From positions 42,876,024-42,940,023 of the forward strand of contig JAYGXS010000004.1 in the NCBI GenBank assembly GCA_036362985.1: a stretch of DNA of 64,000 bases, read 5' to 3'. The DNA is from Ligula intestinalis. Its lineage: Eukaryota > Platyhelminthes > Cestoda > Diphyllobothriidea > Diphyllobothriidae. Below are positions 20,700 through 32,428 of the stretch, piece after piece. Every line of letters starts with the position of its first letter. The stretch's first letter is position 1. Made by a program: the position numbers and the translations under genes. The notes beneath the pieces are model-generated. The model saw nothing but the letters and a program-made list of their open reading frames with translations. It was not told where the DNA came from and searched no databases.

Positions 20700-22622
20700 T
20701 AGTCTGAATAGCCACCTGGAACAAGGGCTTCTGCTTGAAAGTTAGTGTGGTTTTCGACGTCACCGCGGCACCACTGACATGATATTTGCCGCGCGTCAGC
20801 TGCAGGAGAAATGTCAAGAGATGCAGACCCACCTATACACTACGTTCGTAGATCTGACAAAAGCCTTCGACAACGTGAACCGGCCCGGACTTTGGAAGGT
20901 TATGCAGAAGTTTGGCTGTCCGGAACACTTCACCCACATGGTTCGACAACTCCATGATGGGATGATGGCGCGCGTCACGGACTACGGAACGCTGTCTGAA
21001 GCCTTCGCAGTGACCAGTGGAGTGAAGCAGGGCTGTGTCCTCGCACCCACCCTCTTCAGTCTCANNNNNNNNNNNNNNNNNNNNNNNNNNNNNNNNNNNN
21101 NNNNNNNNNNNNNNNNNNNNNNNNNNNNNNNNNNNNNNNNNNNNNNNNNNNNNNNNNNNNNNNNNNNNNNNNNNNNNNNNNNNNNNNNNNNNNNNNNNNN
21201 NNNNNNNNNNNNNNNNNNNNNNNNNNNNNNNNNNNNNNNNNNNNNNNNNNNNNNNNNNNNNNNNNNNNNNNNNNNNNNNNNNNNNNNNNNNNNNNNNNNN
21301 NNNNNNNNNNNNNNNNNNNNNNNNNNNNNNNNNNNNNNNNNNNNNNNNNNNNNNNNNNNNNNNNNNNNNNNNNNNNNNNNNNNNNNNNNNNNNNNNNNNN
21401 NNNNNNNNNNNNNNNNNNNNNNNNNNNNNNNNNNNNNNNNNNNNNNNNNNNNNNNNNNNNNNNNCAACTCCATGATGGGATGATGGCGCGCGTCACGGAC
21501 TACGGAACGCTGTCTGAAGCCTTCGCAGTGACCAGTGGAGTGAAGCAGGGCTGTGTCCTCGCACCCACCCTCTTCAGTCTCATGTTCTCTGCCATGCTGA
21601 TGGACGCCTACCGTGACGAGCGTCCCAAAATCCCCCTCAACTAGAGAACGGACGGAAACCTCAACATTCGTCGGATGCAGGCCCCCACGCGCGTCTCCAC
21701 AACCACAGTTCATGATCTGCTGTTTGCGGACGACTGTGCTCTCAACACCACCACCGAAGCAGACATGCAAAGGAGCATGGACCTCTTTGCAGCAGGTTGC
21801 GCCAACTTTGGCCTCACCATCAACACGGACAAGACGGTGGTTATGCATCAACCGCCGCCGGGTGCTGACCTCAACCCCGCACGCATCAACGTCAACGGAG
21901 CCGTACTGCAGAACGTGGACAACTTCACTTACCTCGGCAGTACGCTTTCCCGCAACACCAAAATAGACGCCGAGATTGCCCGCAGAATCTCCAAAGCCAG
22001 TCAAGCCTTCGGTCGGCTCCAAGCCTCCGTATGGAATCGTCATGGTCTTTAACTGTCAACGAAATTTAAGATGTACAAGGCTGTTGTGCTGTCAACACTC
22101 TTGTATGGAGCGGAGACTTGGACTGTCTATGCTAGCCAAGCGCGCAAACTGAACCATTTTCATATCAGCTGCCTACGCTGAATATTGAAGGTGAAGTGGC
22201 AGGAGAGGATTCCGGACACGGAAATCCTGGAGAGAACGGGAGTTCTCAGCATCCAGGCCATGCTCAGGCAGATACAACTGCGTTGGAGCGGACACGTGGT
22301 ACGTATGAATGATGAACGGCTACCCAAGCGACTGTTCTATGACGATGTCGCTGTAGATACTCGTCGCAAAGGAGGACAAAAGAGACGTTACAAGGACACC
22401 CTGAAGAACTCACTGAAGCGTCTCCAAATCAACACGCTGAGCTGGGAGGAGCTTGCCCTGGACCGAGCCGTGTGGCGAAGAGCGGTCAAAATGGGCGCCG
22501 CAATCTACGAAGCTAGTCGGATCGCCGCCGCTAAGGCAAAACGGACGGCACTGCAATCGCACATTCACCTCACGCATCGATCTTATCGGTCACTTGCGAA
22601 TCCATCGCACAGAGACTGGTGA
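20700..22622 (+). pseudogene. LINE reverse transcriptase catalytic part and C-terminus, broken
   Basis: Shows TFVDLTKAFDNVNRPGLW (RT motif A), SGVKQGCVLAPTLFSL (motif B), LLFADDCAL (motif C, FADD), [49 protein letters not shown] and RRKGGQKRRYKDTLKNSL. In-frame stops: TAG 21642, TAA 22050, TGA 22179. The frame before the N gap continues after it only if the gap and one copy of the flanking duplicate are removed (shift of 518 bp). FADD and the C-terminal motifs resemble RTE-group LINEs known from flatworms. Confidence 0.85.
21065..21464. other. Assembly gap, 400 N
   Basis: Exactly 400 N. The 118 bp before it (20947-21064) are repeated base for base after it (21465-21582), so this is probably an unmerged contig overlap and not missing sequence. 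Open frames running through it in any direction are artefacts. Confidence 0.97.
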
Positions 22623-22809
22623 ACTAGTGCCTGGAGCACCAACACACAGACGAGACCGCCGCCTTCACTGCCCACACTGCCCCCGATCATTCGCTCATCG
22701 CGTGGGCCTACTAGGTCACATGCGCATTCACGACAGCGGCACTGACCGTGATGTCGGCAAACCCAGCACCTCACACATCCCCACCAACAGCCTCAGCCAC
22801 ACTCACTAG
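22540..22809 (+). pseudogene. C2H2 zinc-finger tail of the LINE
   Basis: In a frame shifted relative to the RT C-terminus, HCNRTFTSRIDLIGHLRIH is a finger lacking its first Cys, and CPHCPRSFAHRVGLLGHMRI, followed by His (22669-22731), is a complete C-x2-C-x12-H-x3-H finger. The spacing RTETGELVPGAPTHRR between them recurs in zinc-finger-bearing LINE proteins I recall from flatworm genomes. The fingers could bind element RNA or target DNA. Confidence 0.75.
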
Positions 22810-22859
22810 TCGCCTCGCGTCACGATTGCGTCTCTATGTTTTCGGGAACACAGGTGAGT

Positions 22860-23330
22860 GCCTCCTCCCTCAGGTAAGTGGAGGCCGTTGCTGCTGAATT
22901 TGTCGAATACTGTCTTGCCTTTACTGCTTCATTATAGCTCCTGTAGTTTATATTACTCGCTCCATTACCGCAATCATACTCATAATAGCGGCGCCTGCAG
23001 TTCTGTCTTTAGCACAAACGACAGCCTCAGTAGCTACTGAAGATTCTCTGCTGCAAGGTAAGTTGAGATTTTGCTCTCCTTGTTTCTTTCTATACTTGAT
23101 TTCCTCCCCTCTCCCTCGGCCCGTCTGCCTTCCCCCCTCGCCTCCTCTCCCTATTTCCCACCTTCAATTTCTTCTCCTTTCTATCCCTTTTTCCTATTTT
23201 TTCCCCTTCGTCCTTTCCCCTCCTCCTCCTTCTTCTTTTTTCTTCTACTTCATCTTCCTTCTACTCTTCTTCTTCTTCCTCTTCTTCTGCACATCCACAA
23301 TTGCAAAGTTCACCAATTGTCTCTTGCTCT
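22860..23330 (+). repeat. Pyrimidine-rich tract
   Basis: The core at 23095-23300 is almost pure C/T on the plus strand with a few breaks; the proline/serine/leucine-rich frames across it are low-complexity translations. Confidence 0.7.
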
Positions 23331-23966
23331 CCTTTCAGCCTCGCCCACGGACGCCGACCGGCAACGGAGCATGGGTAGTACCTTTCAGTAGTTGACTGAA
23401 TGGTTACCCCTCTCAGGAGGGTGTTGGCCCAGGCTTCATGCAGGGCTGCTCTCACCCTTCTGAGATCCAATGGTCTGTATGCACATGCAATGCCAGTCTT
23501 CAGCCAACCACGGTCCCTGCGGCCTGGAAGGCGCTGGCACTTTCTCTCACTTCTAATTCCCAGTTGGTGACTGCGCTCGCGCTCCCACTGGGTTTCAGGC
23601 CCCACTGCGGGTGCCCGAAAAGCTAGGCGGTCACTATGCGGTCGGGGAGAGAGTGAGGTCGACCTCGGCGCGTTTCTATCTTCACTATAATAAATCTGAA
23701 TGCGTCTGCATCTATCACGGTGCGCTAAAAGCCGTGGCTTGGAGGGTCTGCCAACTGACGGGAAAACTCGGGCCCCCACGTAGCTGCTCCTTCTGTACGC
23801 GTGTGTCTGTGTGTGCGTACGGGAGGAGAGGGAGGACTGAGAGTCAGGCTGCAATGGCACCCTCTTAATGTGGCCTTTATGGCGCTCCCGCGCAGTCGGG
23901 AGCATACCTAGCGATATGGCTGTGCCAAGTGTGCGCGTGCTGAGTGTTTATCGCGCCAGCCATTTA

Positions 23967-24526
23967 CACCCTCCCTCATCCCCGGTCTTATTGACTTTGT
24001 CATTACACCGGAAACGGAGGTGGGAGTGGCGAGCGAGTGGGTAGATTCTGCGCAAGTCTGCCTGAACTCTTGTTTTCTCTCGCACGAGTTCTCTGCGTTG
24101 CTCCTGCTTGCTGTTGGTTTCGTGTTGCTTGCCCAGCTCACCTCTGTGCCAGTTGAGGCTTGCTTCAGCGTTTTCTGCGGCGTGTTGGAGCGCGTGGTGC
24201 CCATCGTCGAAATCGACGGGGGAACTGACGTGTTTGTGTGTGTGTGTGTGTGTGTGTCACCCTCCCTCATCCCCGGTCTTATTGACTTTGTCTTTACACC
24301 GGATACGGAGGTGGGAGTGGCGAGCGAGTGGGTAGATTCTGCGCAAGTCTGCCTAAACTCCTGTTTTCCTTCGCGCCAGTTCTCTGCGTTGCTCCTGCTA
24401 GCTGTCGCTTGCGTTTTGCCTGCCCAGCTCGCCTTTGTGTCAGTTGCGGCTTGCTTCAGCGCTTGCTGCGGCTTGTTGGAGCGCGTGGTGCCCATCGTCG
24501 AAATCGACGGGGGAACTGTCGTCGTG
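23967..24526 (+). repeat. Tandem duplication, period 291 bp
   Basis: Unit 1 is 23967-24257 and unit 2 is 24258-24526, both starting CACCCTCCCTCATCCCCGGT and ending near GAAATCGACGGGGGAACTG. A GT run (24229-24257) lies at the junction. One frame stays open across both units (VEIDGGT repeated); I recognise no protein. Confidence 0.8.
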
Positions 24527-24529
24527 TAG

Positions 24530-25875
24530 CTTTAGAGGTTTTCGCCAGTCGTCCGAGATGGAGGGGAGGGGCAGAGATTTCGGACTTATTAAGTATCAAA
24601 TACTCGGACTAGAAATCGCGCTGACCAATCCATATCTTAGAGTCTGACTGTGTTGAGCATGGTAGGCAGATGAGGGAATCGATGCCTCTTTTGATCAGTT
24701 TGTGGGTAAAATTTTGTGGCTGCGATCTGTGGCTGTGGCTACGATCTCTAAACTGTGAATTGTTTTGAGAGTATAATTGTTTCGTTTTTCTGAACTTCTC
24801 TGACTCTGTATCCAACCGTCACGCGTATGCCAAACCCAATACTACCAACTACCAAGGCAGTACAGTACTGTTAAGCAAAATAATAAATGATAAACAAGAT
24901 ATAAACCTCAAGCTGGATACACAAAGTCAAGAGCGAAGGGAGTTGGCCAAATCGCCGGACTCTATATAAGGGAACAGTACAAGTTCAACCGCCACGCAGG
25001 GCGAAATCGGTCTTGGGAGCACGTGTGTATGTGAGCGGGAGAGGGGGCGTAGCTCTGCTTTTATATGATTTCAGGAAGCAATTCATGTGGCGTCAGGATT
25101 GGTCTGAAACACCAGCGCGCAAGGGGGGTTCATGTGCGGCGGCAATACTACGCCGGCAAGGGAGGTGGTGGTTTTTGTGGTCCTCAGAGCAGCCGTGGCT
25201 TACTGGGTCGAGAACGGGATGGAGCAGACAGCTGGCTCTCCGTCAAAAAAGTCACATCATGTTTAGTTGAAACAATCGTCACTTGAGGTGGCGGGGGCTA
25301 GAGAGTTGTTGGAAGAAGCGATTAAACGCCAGGGAGCCGAGCGGGAGTGGGGATAGTATTCAAGTACCACTTGGCCGGGGAGCTGGTTTTGGCACCAGAG
25401 TGCATTCGACTGGGAACCATACGTCAACAGGGAGGGTAGCAGCATTCTTGGAGGAAGGGCGCACAGGCACGTGATTCAGAGGAAGGGGGAGAATCTTTCG
25501 TAAGAGGGCAACAATCATATAAAGGTCAAACAAGATTTTCGCCAGAGAAAGGCCGTGGAGGATTTAAAACTTGTCAGCTAGGCATAACAATGATCAAGCA
25601 CCTAAGATCGTGAACCGCGGTCTTCGGTCAGTATTCAGGTTCACGCAACGTTGTCTATACTATTAACTTTGCTTTGGTAGACATAACAGTTACCGCTTAG
25701 AAAATACATACGTTGGAATGGTTTGCATGCCTGCTCCCGACAGGACATGGGAAAAGATCTGTCCAACCCCTCTTCTTCATCTGCCAAGAAGATGAAGGCA
25801 CGATCACTGAGGCAGCATTCGCGTTTGTCTGGGTTTTCGGATTCATACACTTTCAGAGACAATGAGAGTGCAACA
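24530..25875. other. No gene seen
   Basis: Short overlapping frames only. A TATATAAG box-like motif at 24962-24969 has no gene behind it. Confidence 0.45.
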
Positions 25876-25879
25876 AGAA

Positions 25880-26320
25880 TGGACGTGTTCTATATTTTTC
25901 TAAACCTGAGGGACGAGTGCGAGCAGTACGGCATCTCCGGGACCAACTGGCAAGGAATGGATACCCGAACAACTGCTGCCTCCGTACGCGCCCATGGAGA
26001 ACAAACATGCTGGCCTCCTCTACTATGTATGAACAATGTGTCCGAAGCAACGGAACGTATTTAGGTATCGTCCATAGTCCGACAGCCCTCACGCGGTCTC
26101 GAATCATGAAAATAAAAGACAGAGTGAATACAGGTGAGACCTTTGGGGTCTTTTATCAAGTCCCATGTCGTGACTGTTTCCTGCATTATATAGGGCAGAC
26201 CGGACGACGCCTCAGCTCGCTCATGATGGAGCACAAAAAGGGGCAGTGCGGGAACGAAAAGGCACCATTTCAGATCGCTAACCCAACGAATTTAAATTCA
26301 CGGGCATGCGGCTAATCGCG
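25880..26320 (+). pseudogene. Penelope-like element GIY-YIG fragment
   Basis: Frames 25917-26315 and 25723-26064 together give NNVSEATERI, SRIMKIKDRVNTGETFGVFY and then QVPCRDCFLHYIGQTGRRLS. The GIY-like (GVFYQV) and YIG (HYIGQTGR) halves are present with the CxxC-like C-R-D-C between. The N-terminal RT is missing, indels break the frame before VSEAT, and the end is truncated about 26300. Confidence 0.75.
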
Positions 26321-26848
26321 CGAGTCAGGGCGCGAGATGAGGCCTGCATTTCTGACTCTGACTCTTGCTAGCATGCGCTTTTTTCGCGCGGCCAAGAAGC
26401 GCTACCCCGTTCCTGTCCAAGGACGCAGGCCATGACGATGACGTGCGAAAACGTGGACGTGGACTCAACCTACCACGAATGCTACCCCTACCCGCCCCCC
26501 CTCCATACTTTCCCGTAGGTGGAATAAAAAACATGTTAATTCTTTCTGCGTTCTCATTATGTCTACAAGTGGCCTCTTGTACGAAGCCGAAAGCTCAGGC
26601 AAATGCAAATGCTGTTCCGGTGATAGCGCTGTCATCTTCTTTGCAACAAGAACCTGGGACTCGTGTATTCGCTTCCACCCTTTATTTTGTCGAAATTTAT
26701 GTTGCAGCAACTATTTCTGATGTCCTAGTTTTCACCTTAATCTTAAGCCTATCCTTAGCCTACCTTTCTTTTGAATGTAGCGCAAAGCCGCCTTTCTTAC
26801 GGCCCGTTTCTGACTCCATATCATGCCGGGTGGGGAGGGGAGGGTGGA

Positions 26849-26999
26849 GAGAAGAAGAAGAAGAAGAAGAAGAAGAAGAAGAAGAAGAAGGAGGAGAAGA
26901 AGAAGAAGAAGAAGAAGAAGAAGAAGAAGAAGAAGAGGGAGGAGGAGAAGAAGAAGAAGAAGAAGAAGAAGAAGAAGAAGAAGAAAAAGAAGAAGAATG
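26849..26999 (+). repeat. GAA/AAG microsatellite
   Basis: About 150 bp of almost pure GAA with GGA interruptions; gives poly-Glu, poly-Lys, poly-Arg or poly-Phe frames with no coding meaning. Confidence 0.95.
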
Positions 27000-27049
27000 C
27001 TATACTGAGGATTTTACAAACCTGAATTTTCAGCAAAAATGGCTTCATT

Positions 27050-28600
27050 CACGGAGAGCAGATGGTAAGGTAAATAAAAAATCATTTTTAAAAGGACAAA
27101 GGTAAAAGGTCATGTAATACTCACACGTCAAGTATTTTACGACATTCACATCTACTATGGAGACAAATCGGCTTTCAACTTCTCCATTTCCGCTTCTCCA
27201 CGCGCTTTTTTCTTCGTGTTGTCATCCTACGGAGAATTGTCGATGTTGGTGTTGTTGGTGAATTGTATATGCGACAGATTGGCCGCATTTGACAAATATT
27301 GGGTTGGTGATATGTTGTAGATAAAAAAACTTGCATATCTGCAAGTCCTTTCCCTGACGGTATATCTGGGATTATTCCATTTATTGATCTACGCAACATT
27401 TGTCAAAAATGTCGCGCGACTGGCCACCACCACCACCAAGATCAGCGCAGTTGGCTACATATTAATGAAGCCACATTTTTAACACAGGACCTACATTTCT
27501 GTGTAATTGTTGCAAATAGTTGGATGCTGAAATTACTGGGGACCGAGTGTGCTCCAGTTTTCCGATTTTTCGCCAGCTTTTCAACAACTCCAGAACTCGG
27601 GACTTATTCAGGCGACGTGCATGAGCAGCAGCAGGTTTGAATATGATACATGTTCCAGAAAACGGTGAATAGCTAAAAGAATTCAACTATCTTTGCTGCA
27701 TGGCATAGGAGACAAGAACAAGTGCTTACACAATGACTTAACGATATATTTTTGCGTAGGACGACCGAACTGTGCAACAGGTAAACGGATCACATGCTAT
27801 CTTGGAAATTGTCAGCCGGAATGCTGAAAGGATTTTTCGATGAAAAAATATAACTTTAACGGGGCTGTGATAATAATCACCCTGTAAAATCTTGGAGTAT
27901 TTCAGAAACTTCACAATGCTGGCTTTTGATTGACCTCCTTCGCGGCCGTCTGTAAAAACTATACTTTGTAAATATGACTACTTTAGTAAAGCCGATTTTC
28001 CCCCATTTATTTTAGGCGTCCTTACTGATTTAATGACGTTTCACAGAAAATACACATAAATATTATTTCATGTTCCCATTTCATAGCAGATTGCACGTGA
28101 TGAAAGGGAAGTTTTTGATTCTAAAATTGAAGTTTATAACTGTGAGTATTTAGAAGCACGAAATATCCATTGATAATGCTTCGTATCCCTTCAGTCATTA
28201 GTGCTGCTTATAACGTATTAAATGTGGCCCACATAGCGACCCTGTATTTCCTAGCCATGGTTTGCTCACATGCCCTGCGTGTCTGGCTCTCGCGTCCGCC
28301 AGCGCGTGCGCGCCACAGATTGTCAAAACCTCCGTGCAAGGTCACCCTCTGTCTGGGCTCACTTTCCAACCACTTCTCAAGGCCAGTCCAAAACAGGACC
28401 CTAGTGCAAGGATTGCTGACGGTCAGAGACTTCCTGGCGGCTTGCTCATAGCTGGACTTGCACTCGTTTGGGAATCATTTACCTATTACATTCCACTTCT
28501 GTTACACCTTTTTAAATGATCGCTAATGCTCTGGCCTTCCACGCCTTATATTTTCTACCAGTTCATAACCATTGGGATATGTTCTACCGTCTTTTCTCCG
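27050..28600. other. No gene seen
   Basis: AT-rich, no named repeat. Confidence 0.5.
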
Positions 28601-28609
28601 GCCGGACTA

Positions 28610-28900
28610 TCGCAGAGAGTTAAGTGAGTTAAAGCCAGCAACTGTGATCTTAAGACCATGGTTACTAAGTGCAGAAGAGAAGTCGGTGAAGGTCAGAGTA
28701 GTGGGAAGAGTATATTGGGTACACAAGGGAACGGAGAATAGATGGAGGAAGTCTGACTTGGGAGAACACGTCCACTCAGGAGATTGACCGGGTCACAAGT
28801 GAGGTCTTAGCAGCAATCAGGCCAGGAGACAGAGAGGGGGCGCGTCCATTGGCTAGGTGGGCCTGGAGATTTTGGTCAAGGAAGCAGCTTTCGTCGGGAA
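28610..28900 (+). repeat. Dispersed repeat family R1 (LTR-like), copy 3
   Basis: Same block order as copy 2 (GTTAAGTGAGTTAAAGCCAG, GATCTTAAGACCATGGTTAC, AGAGTATATTGGGTACACAA), making the pair among the most similar in the family. Confidence 0.6.
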
Positions 28901-29372
28901 CGCGTGCGTGCTTGCTATTCGTCACTTGGCCCAAACCGCGTAGATGCGGGAACTGTGACTGGCTGATCGAGACGTCGAAAACCGCATCGGTAAGCCTTTG
29001 GGAAAGTGCACTTCGACGCGAGCTAGTCGGCCAGGCACGACCCACTACATGACTACTTCGTATCCCACAGCAGGATGTGACGTTTTCCTCAAAGTATAGA
29101 GTAATATTGGATTTGACTTAGCCAGGGTGTATGAGGCATGCAGTTCTGGAAATTTTAATGAAGGTGTGTTGGCAAACAATAAATCGGGAACTAAAAACGG
29201 CAAAATTAGTTTCAGTTATGAGGCAAAAGTAGGTTAAGTGCTGGACCTCGTATACCCCTAGCCCCTGCAGTCTGTTTTAAGGGACCGGTGCTGGAAAAAG
29301 GGCTTTGAGCGTGGGGAATTAGGATAAACAGGTAAGGGAAGTTGTAGAAGTAATTTTACGGTGTGTACGGTG

Positions 29373-30185
29373 GGATTTATTGATATCAATCAATTCCATG
29401 ACAGTTTCTCTGCTGCGCCTTGTCGCTGCATGATGATGCTAACGAAGGAAACATACAACAGTTTGAAATTTCACAGAATAAATGGCATACCAGCAAGGAC
29501 CGTGGTTCAGTTTAAAAAATAATCGATAAAGGATACTGCAATAAGTCAACGTACAGGAAGTAATGGAGAGTGGGTGAGGGAAGTTAACGAAAAACACTTG
29601 AGAATTAAAATTACGCGCCCTAATATCAGGATAATTAGAGATTGACCGCATGGTCAAGCTGCTTGCATAGGTCGGGTTTCTCCCGCTGTATGAAGGCAGC
29701 TTCCAAATAGCGCAGGGTTCGATTTGTTCGAGCCCGAACAAGTTTTCGAAACGCTGACGTTGGTAGAATGCCTACTGTCTAGAAGATACTTGGTAATAGA
29801 GGACGGTGGTGCTCTGTCTCCTGCTTGAAAAGCCAGTTGGGCAAGTGCTCAACGGGCCTGGCTGTCAGTTGCCTTTGCGTACGCCCAATGTTCTTGCATC
29901 CACAAGTACGTGTAAATTCGTGCACACAATTTAAGGTGGCTTGCAATAGCAAGGTATCCTTTGCCTGTTTTACTTACCTCACCCAATCTCCCTTCTTTCC
30001 TTCACGCTGACTTGATGCAGAGTCCTTTATCAATTATTTTTTTAAACTGAACCACGGTCCTTGCTGTTATGCCATGTTATTCTGTGAAATTTTCAACTGT
30101 TGTATGTTCTCTTCGTTATCATCATGATGCAGCGACAAGATGCAGCTGAGACGCTGTCACGAAATTTATTGATATCAATAAATCC
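29373..30185 (-). mobile_element. PLE fragment between inverted ~168-bp arms
   Basis: Arms 29373-29540 and 30017-30185 are inverted copies (both with TTTATTGATATCAAT at the outer end and CGTGGTTCAGTTTAAA inside). The minus strand between them reads CGCKNIGRTQRQLTARPVEH (GIY-YIG core, NIGRT for YIGRT) at about 29915-29830 and RTLRYLEAAFIQREKPDLCK at about 29715-29650. No RT remains. The left arm is the natural 3' tail; the right arm is an inverted copy upstream. Confidence 0.7.
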
Positions 30186-30189
30186 TGCC

Positions 30190-31560
30190 GTACACGCCTG
30201 TTTTAAATTTGTACCGGGGAACAAATGCTTCAAATTGTACAGTGGTAAACCATATTCGGTTTGTAATTTTAATCAGTGTGGCATCGACGCCGTGGTTCAG
30301 ATTTATACCGGAATGCACTTTAGTAACTACTATATGCATTTTAGCCATTAATCCTGCTGGTTCCTGACCTTTCGGAAATTTACGCATGGCTGTGTATTCA
30401 AATACCTCTTACTTAATAAATGCTGTTTTTTTTGCTTTTTTCCGATTTATGTGCTCTTATCCGTTGCTTTGTTGCGGGTGCGGTAAACAAATTTTACCAT
30501 TCTACACTTACCTCTACAAATATTCTTTACCGGCTATCCTACTTCCTACCCACAAAACCCCTATTAGCACCGATCCTGTACGACAGAATTCTGGGGTTTG
30601 GGGTATAGAAGGTCCGCCGCTCAAACTACCTTTGCTCGTGACTTAAATATCTTGGCATTATGCCACAGGATAATTGATCTTATGATCTTACTTAAGAAAT
30701 CTTTTGGTATCAAAAACACATCTCAGCTTGGCCGTTAATATCGCAAGAGATAGCATTTTACTGTACTAATTGGTTGCCATCCGATTCTTCGGCCCCAACC
30801 TGAACAATCACGTCAAGTTCTGTCAGCAGTACAACATGTCCGGTACCCACCTCTTGTCTCGGCCATACGCTGGATTTTGCCACGTTCCTGCCTTTGCTCA
30901 ATGGCTGATCCTGCCTAGTCCACCACGTAGGCCGATTTAGTCAGTAACCGGAGAAGACCAGAAGTTATCGCTCTGCCAATAGTGAAAGCGCCAGCTGGCG
31001 TCAAGTCTATATTTCGCCATTCTAGGTGTATCTTCCAACTTCGAACCTAGCAGGTCTCAATCCTTTCTAACCTTCTCGACCACAGCTCACCCTCTGTTTG
31101 GCGATGAGATAGTCAAACGGTTTCCTTTCCAGCTGAAGGCCGCCTTACGTGCTGTGAAGCGTTGAGTAAACCGAACCAAGCACCTCTGCTCGGCATCCAG
31201 TTGACCTTTCAGTTGCTATTTCGTCATGCTAGCGTTCCAACTCACTGCCCTTCTCTCCAGAGCCACCTATTCGCCTGAATCGCCTCCATGCAAGCTTTCA
31301 CATCTGCTATCTTGCGGCTTTCGGCTTTTAAGTGACCCGCCTTGATAACGCCCTGTCGGGTCTCACGAGAATCTAAGGCCATTTACTGCCGTGGCAAGAT
31401 GGAGGTCGTCAACATGCACACTGCCTGGTTTTGCTTTGCCATGCTCAGTCCCCATGCCCACTACTTTAACCTTATTGTCTTCAAAATCCTTTCCCAATTT
31501 AACAAACATTTCAGCACCCATGTATGTAGATGTGCAGAAACGCTTAGCCATCAATAAAAG
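30190..31560. other. No gene seen
   Basis: Short frames without domains; no repeat structure noticed. Confidence 0.5.
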
Positions 31561-31564
31561 GAAG

Positions 31565-31710
31565 ACTGGGAGGACCATTTCTGGATTACGGGCCGCTCTC
31601 AGTCTGTTGTAACGAACGCCAGGTTCGGTACACCTGGGATTTGACTCCCAGGATCTTTGGGCTTTGGTTCGAATGGCTTATTGGCCGAGCAGTGGGCTCA
31701 TTGTGTTGTC
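31565..31710 (-). repeat. tRNA-derived SINE, family 1, degenerate
   Basis: Plus strand starts GAGGACCATTTCTGGATTAC, the family tail in reverse, and contains GGTACACCTGGGATTTGACTCCCAGGATC, a decayed B-box region in reverse. Confidence 0.5.
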
Positions 31711-31859
31711 AGCTGCGGTCAGGAATATCCATTGTCTGGCTCTTCCGCTACGCCTCGAGGCTCAAGCACTCGCAGATAATGGTAACCTATGCTGGAAGCA
31801 ATGCCGACTAAGGGTAATGTATGCGGTGGACGTCAACCCTAACTATTACGGCCGGTTAA

Positions 31860-32060
31860 GCACTCGTATCGCAGGGAGTTAGGTAAGTTAAGCCCTAGCA
31901 ACTGCAGTATTCAGGCCCACTTCCTTGGAAGAGGATAAGTCATGAGAGGCCAGAGTGGAAAGAACAGTTTATTCTGTACAGAAGGAGTGGAGAATAGGTA
32001 AGAGTAATTTGACGGCCAGATAAGCTAGCAATCGCCGGCCACAGTGCCACATCTGAAGTC
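31860..32060 (+). repeat. Dispersed repeat family R1 (LTR-like), copy 4
   Basis: GTTAGGTAAGTTAAGCCC, GCAACTGCAGTATTCAGGCC and CAGTTTATTCTGTACAGAAG; closest to the minus-strand copy at 55390-55510. Confidence 0.55.
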
Positions 32061-32428
32061 AGGGGACCGTGGGAATCATCACAGCGTCTGGAGTGGCCTT
32101 TGTATGAGTCGGCCTTGACATGCGATTGGCCAGACTGCGTGGGCTGGTGGGGCCATGCGCGCACCTCAGCAGCGCTGAGCGTTCGCAGTGGCTGTTCAAA
32201 ATGTAGGTCTAGGCTTCATATCACGTGAGGATCTGCGCGAACTTGGGCCACCACACTCGCAGCTAATCCTGTCGGCGTCGTTTAACGCTGACCTTCCGTC
32301 TAGATGGATAATAAGATGCTTGTATATTACATCTCAAAAATGGTGTCCCTAATAGCTGTCTTCTAATTTGCTCTGAAAATAATCACTAGTCTCGAGTAAC
32401 ACCGCTGCTGAGGCCTAATTTCGCCAAA

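Larger units (their letters stand above)
18640..22810 (+). mobile_element. LINE (RTE-like) with endonuclease, RT and C-terminal zinc finger, decayed
   Basis: A non-LTR retrotransposon: an apurinic-type endonuclease domain (about 18960-19740), reverse transcriptase (20240-22050), RT C-terminal region (to about 22520) and C2H2 finger segment (22555-22735). The 5' limit is uncertain; no ORF1 is recognised. The 3' end lies beyond 22810 without a clear tail. It contains a 400-N assembly gap flanked by duplicated sequence. Confidence 0.85.

Noticed and set aside
20779..22043. Long open frames running through the N gap on both strands
   Set aside because: They are open only because the 400 N contain no stops; the minus-strand ones are antisense to RT.
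24020..24529. 169-aa hydrophobic open frame
   Set aside because: It is a translation of the 291-bp tandem duplicate with a GT run between; no homology recognised and no independent start evidence.
26365..27105. 246-aa open frame with a poly-Glu tract
   Set aside because: The frame is held open by the GAA microsatellite; neither side shows a domain, and all frames across the array stay open.
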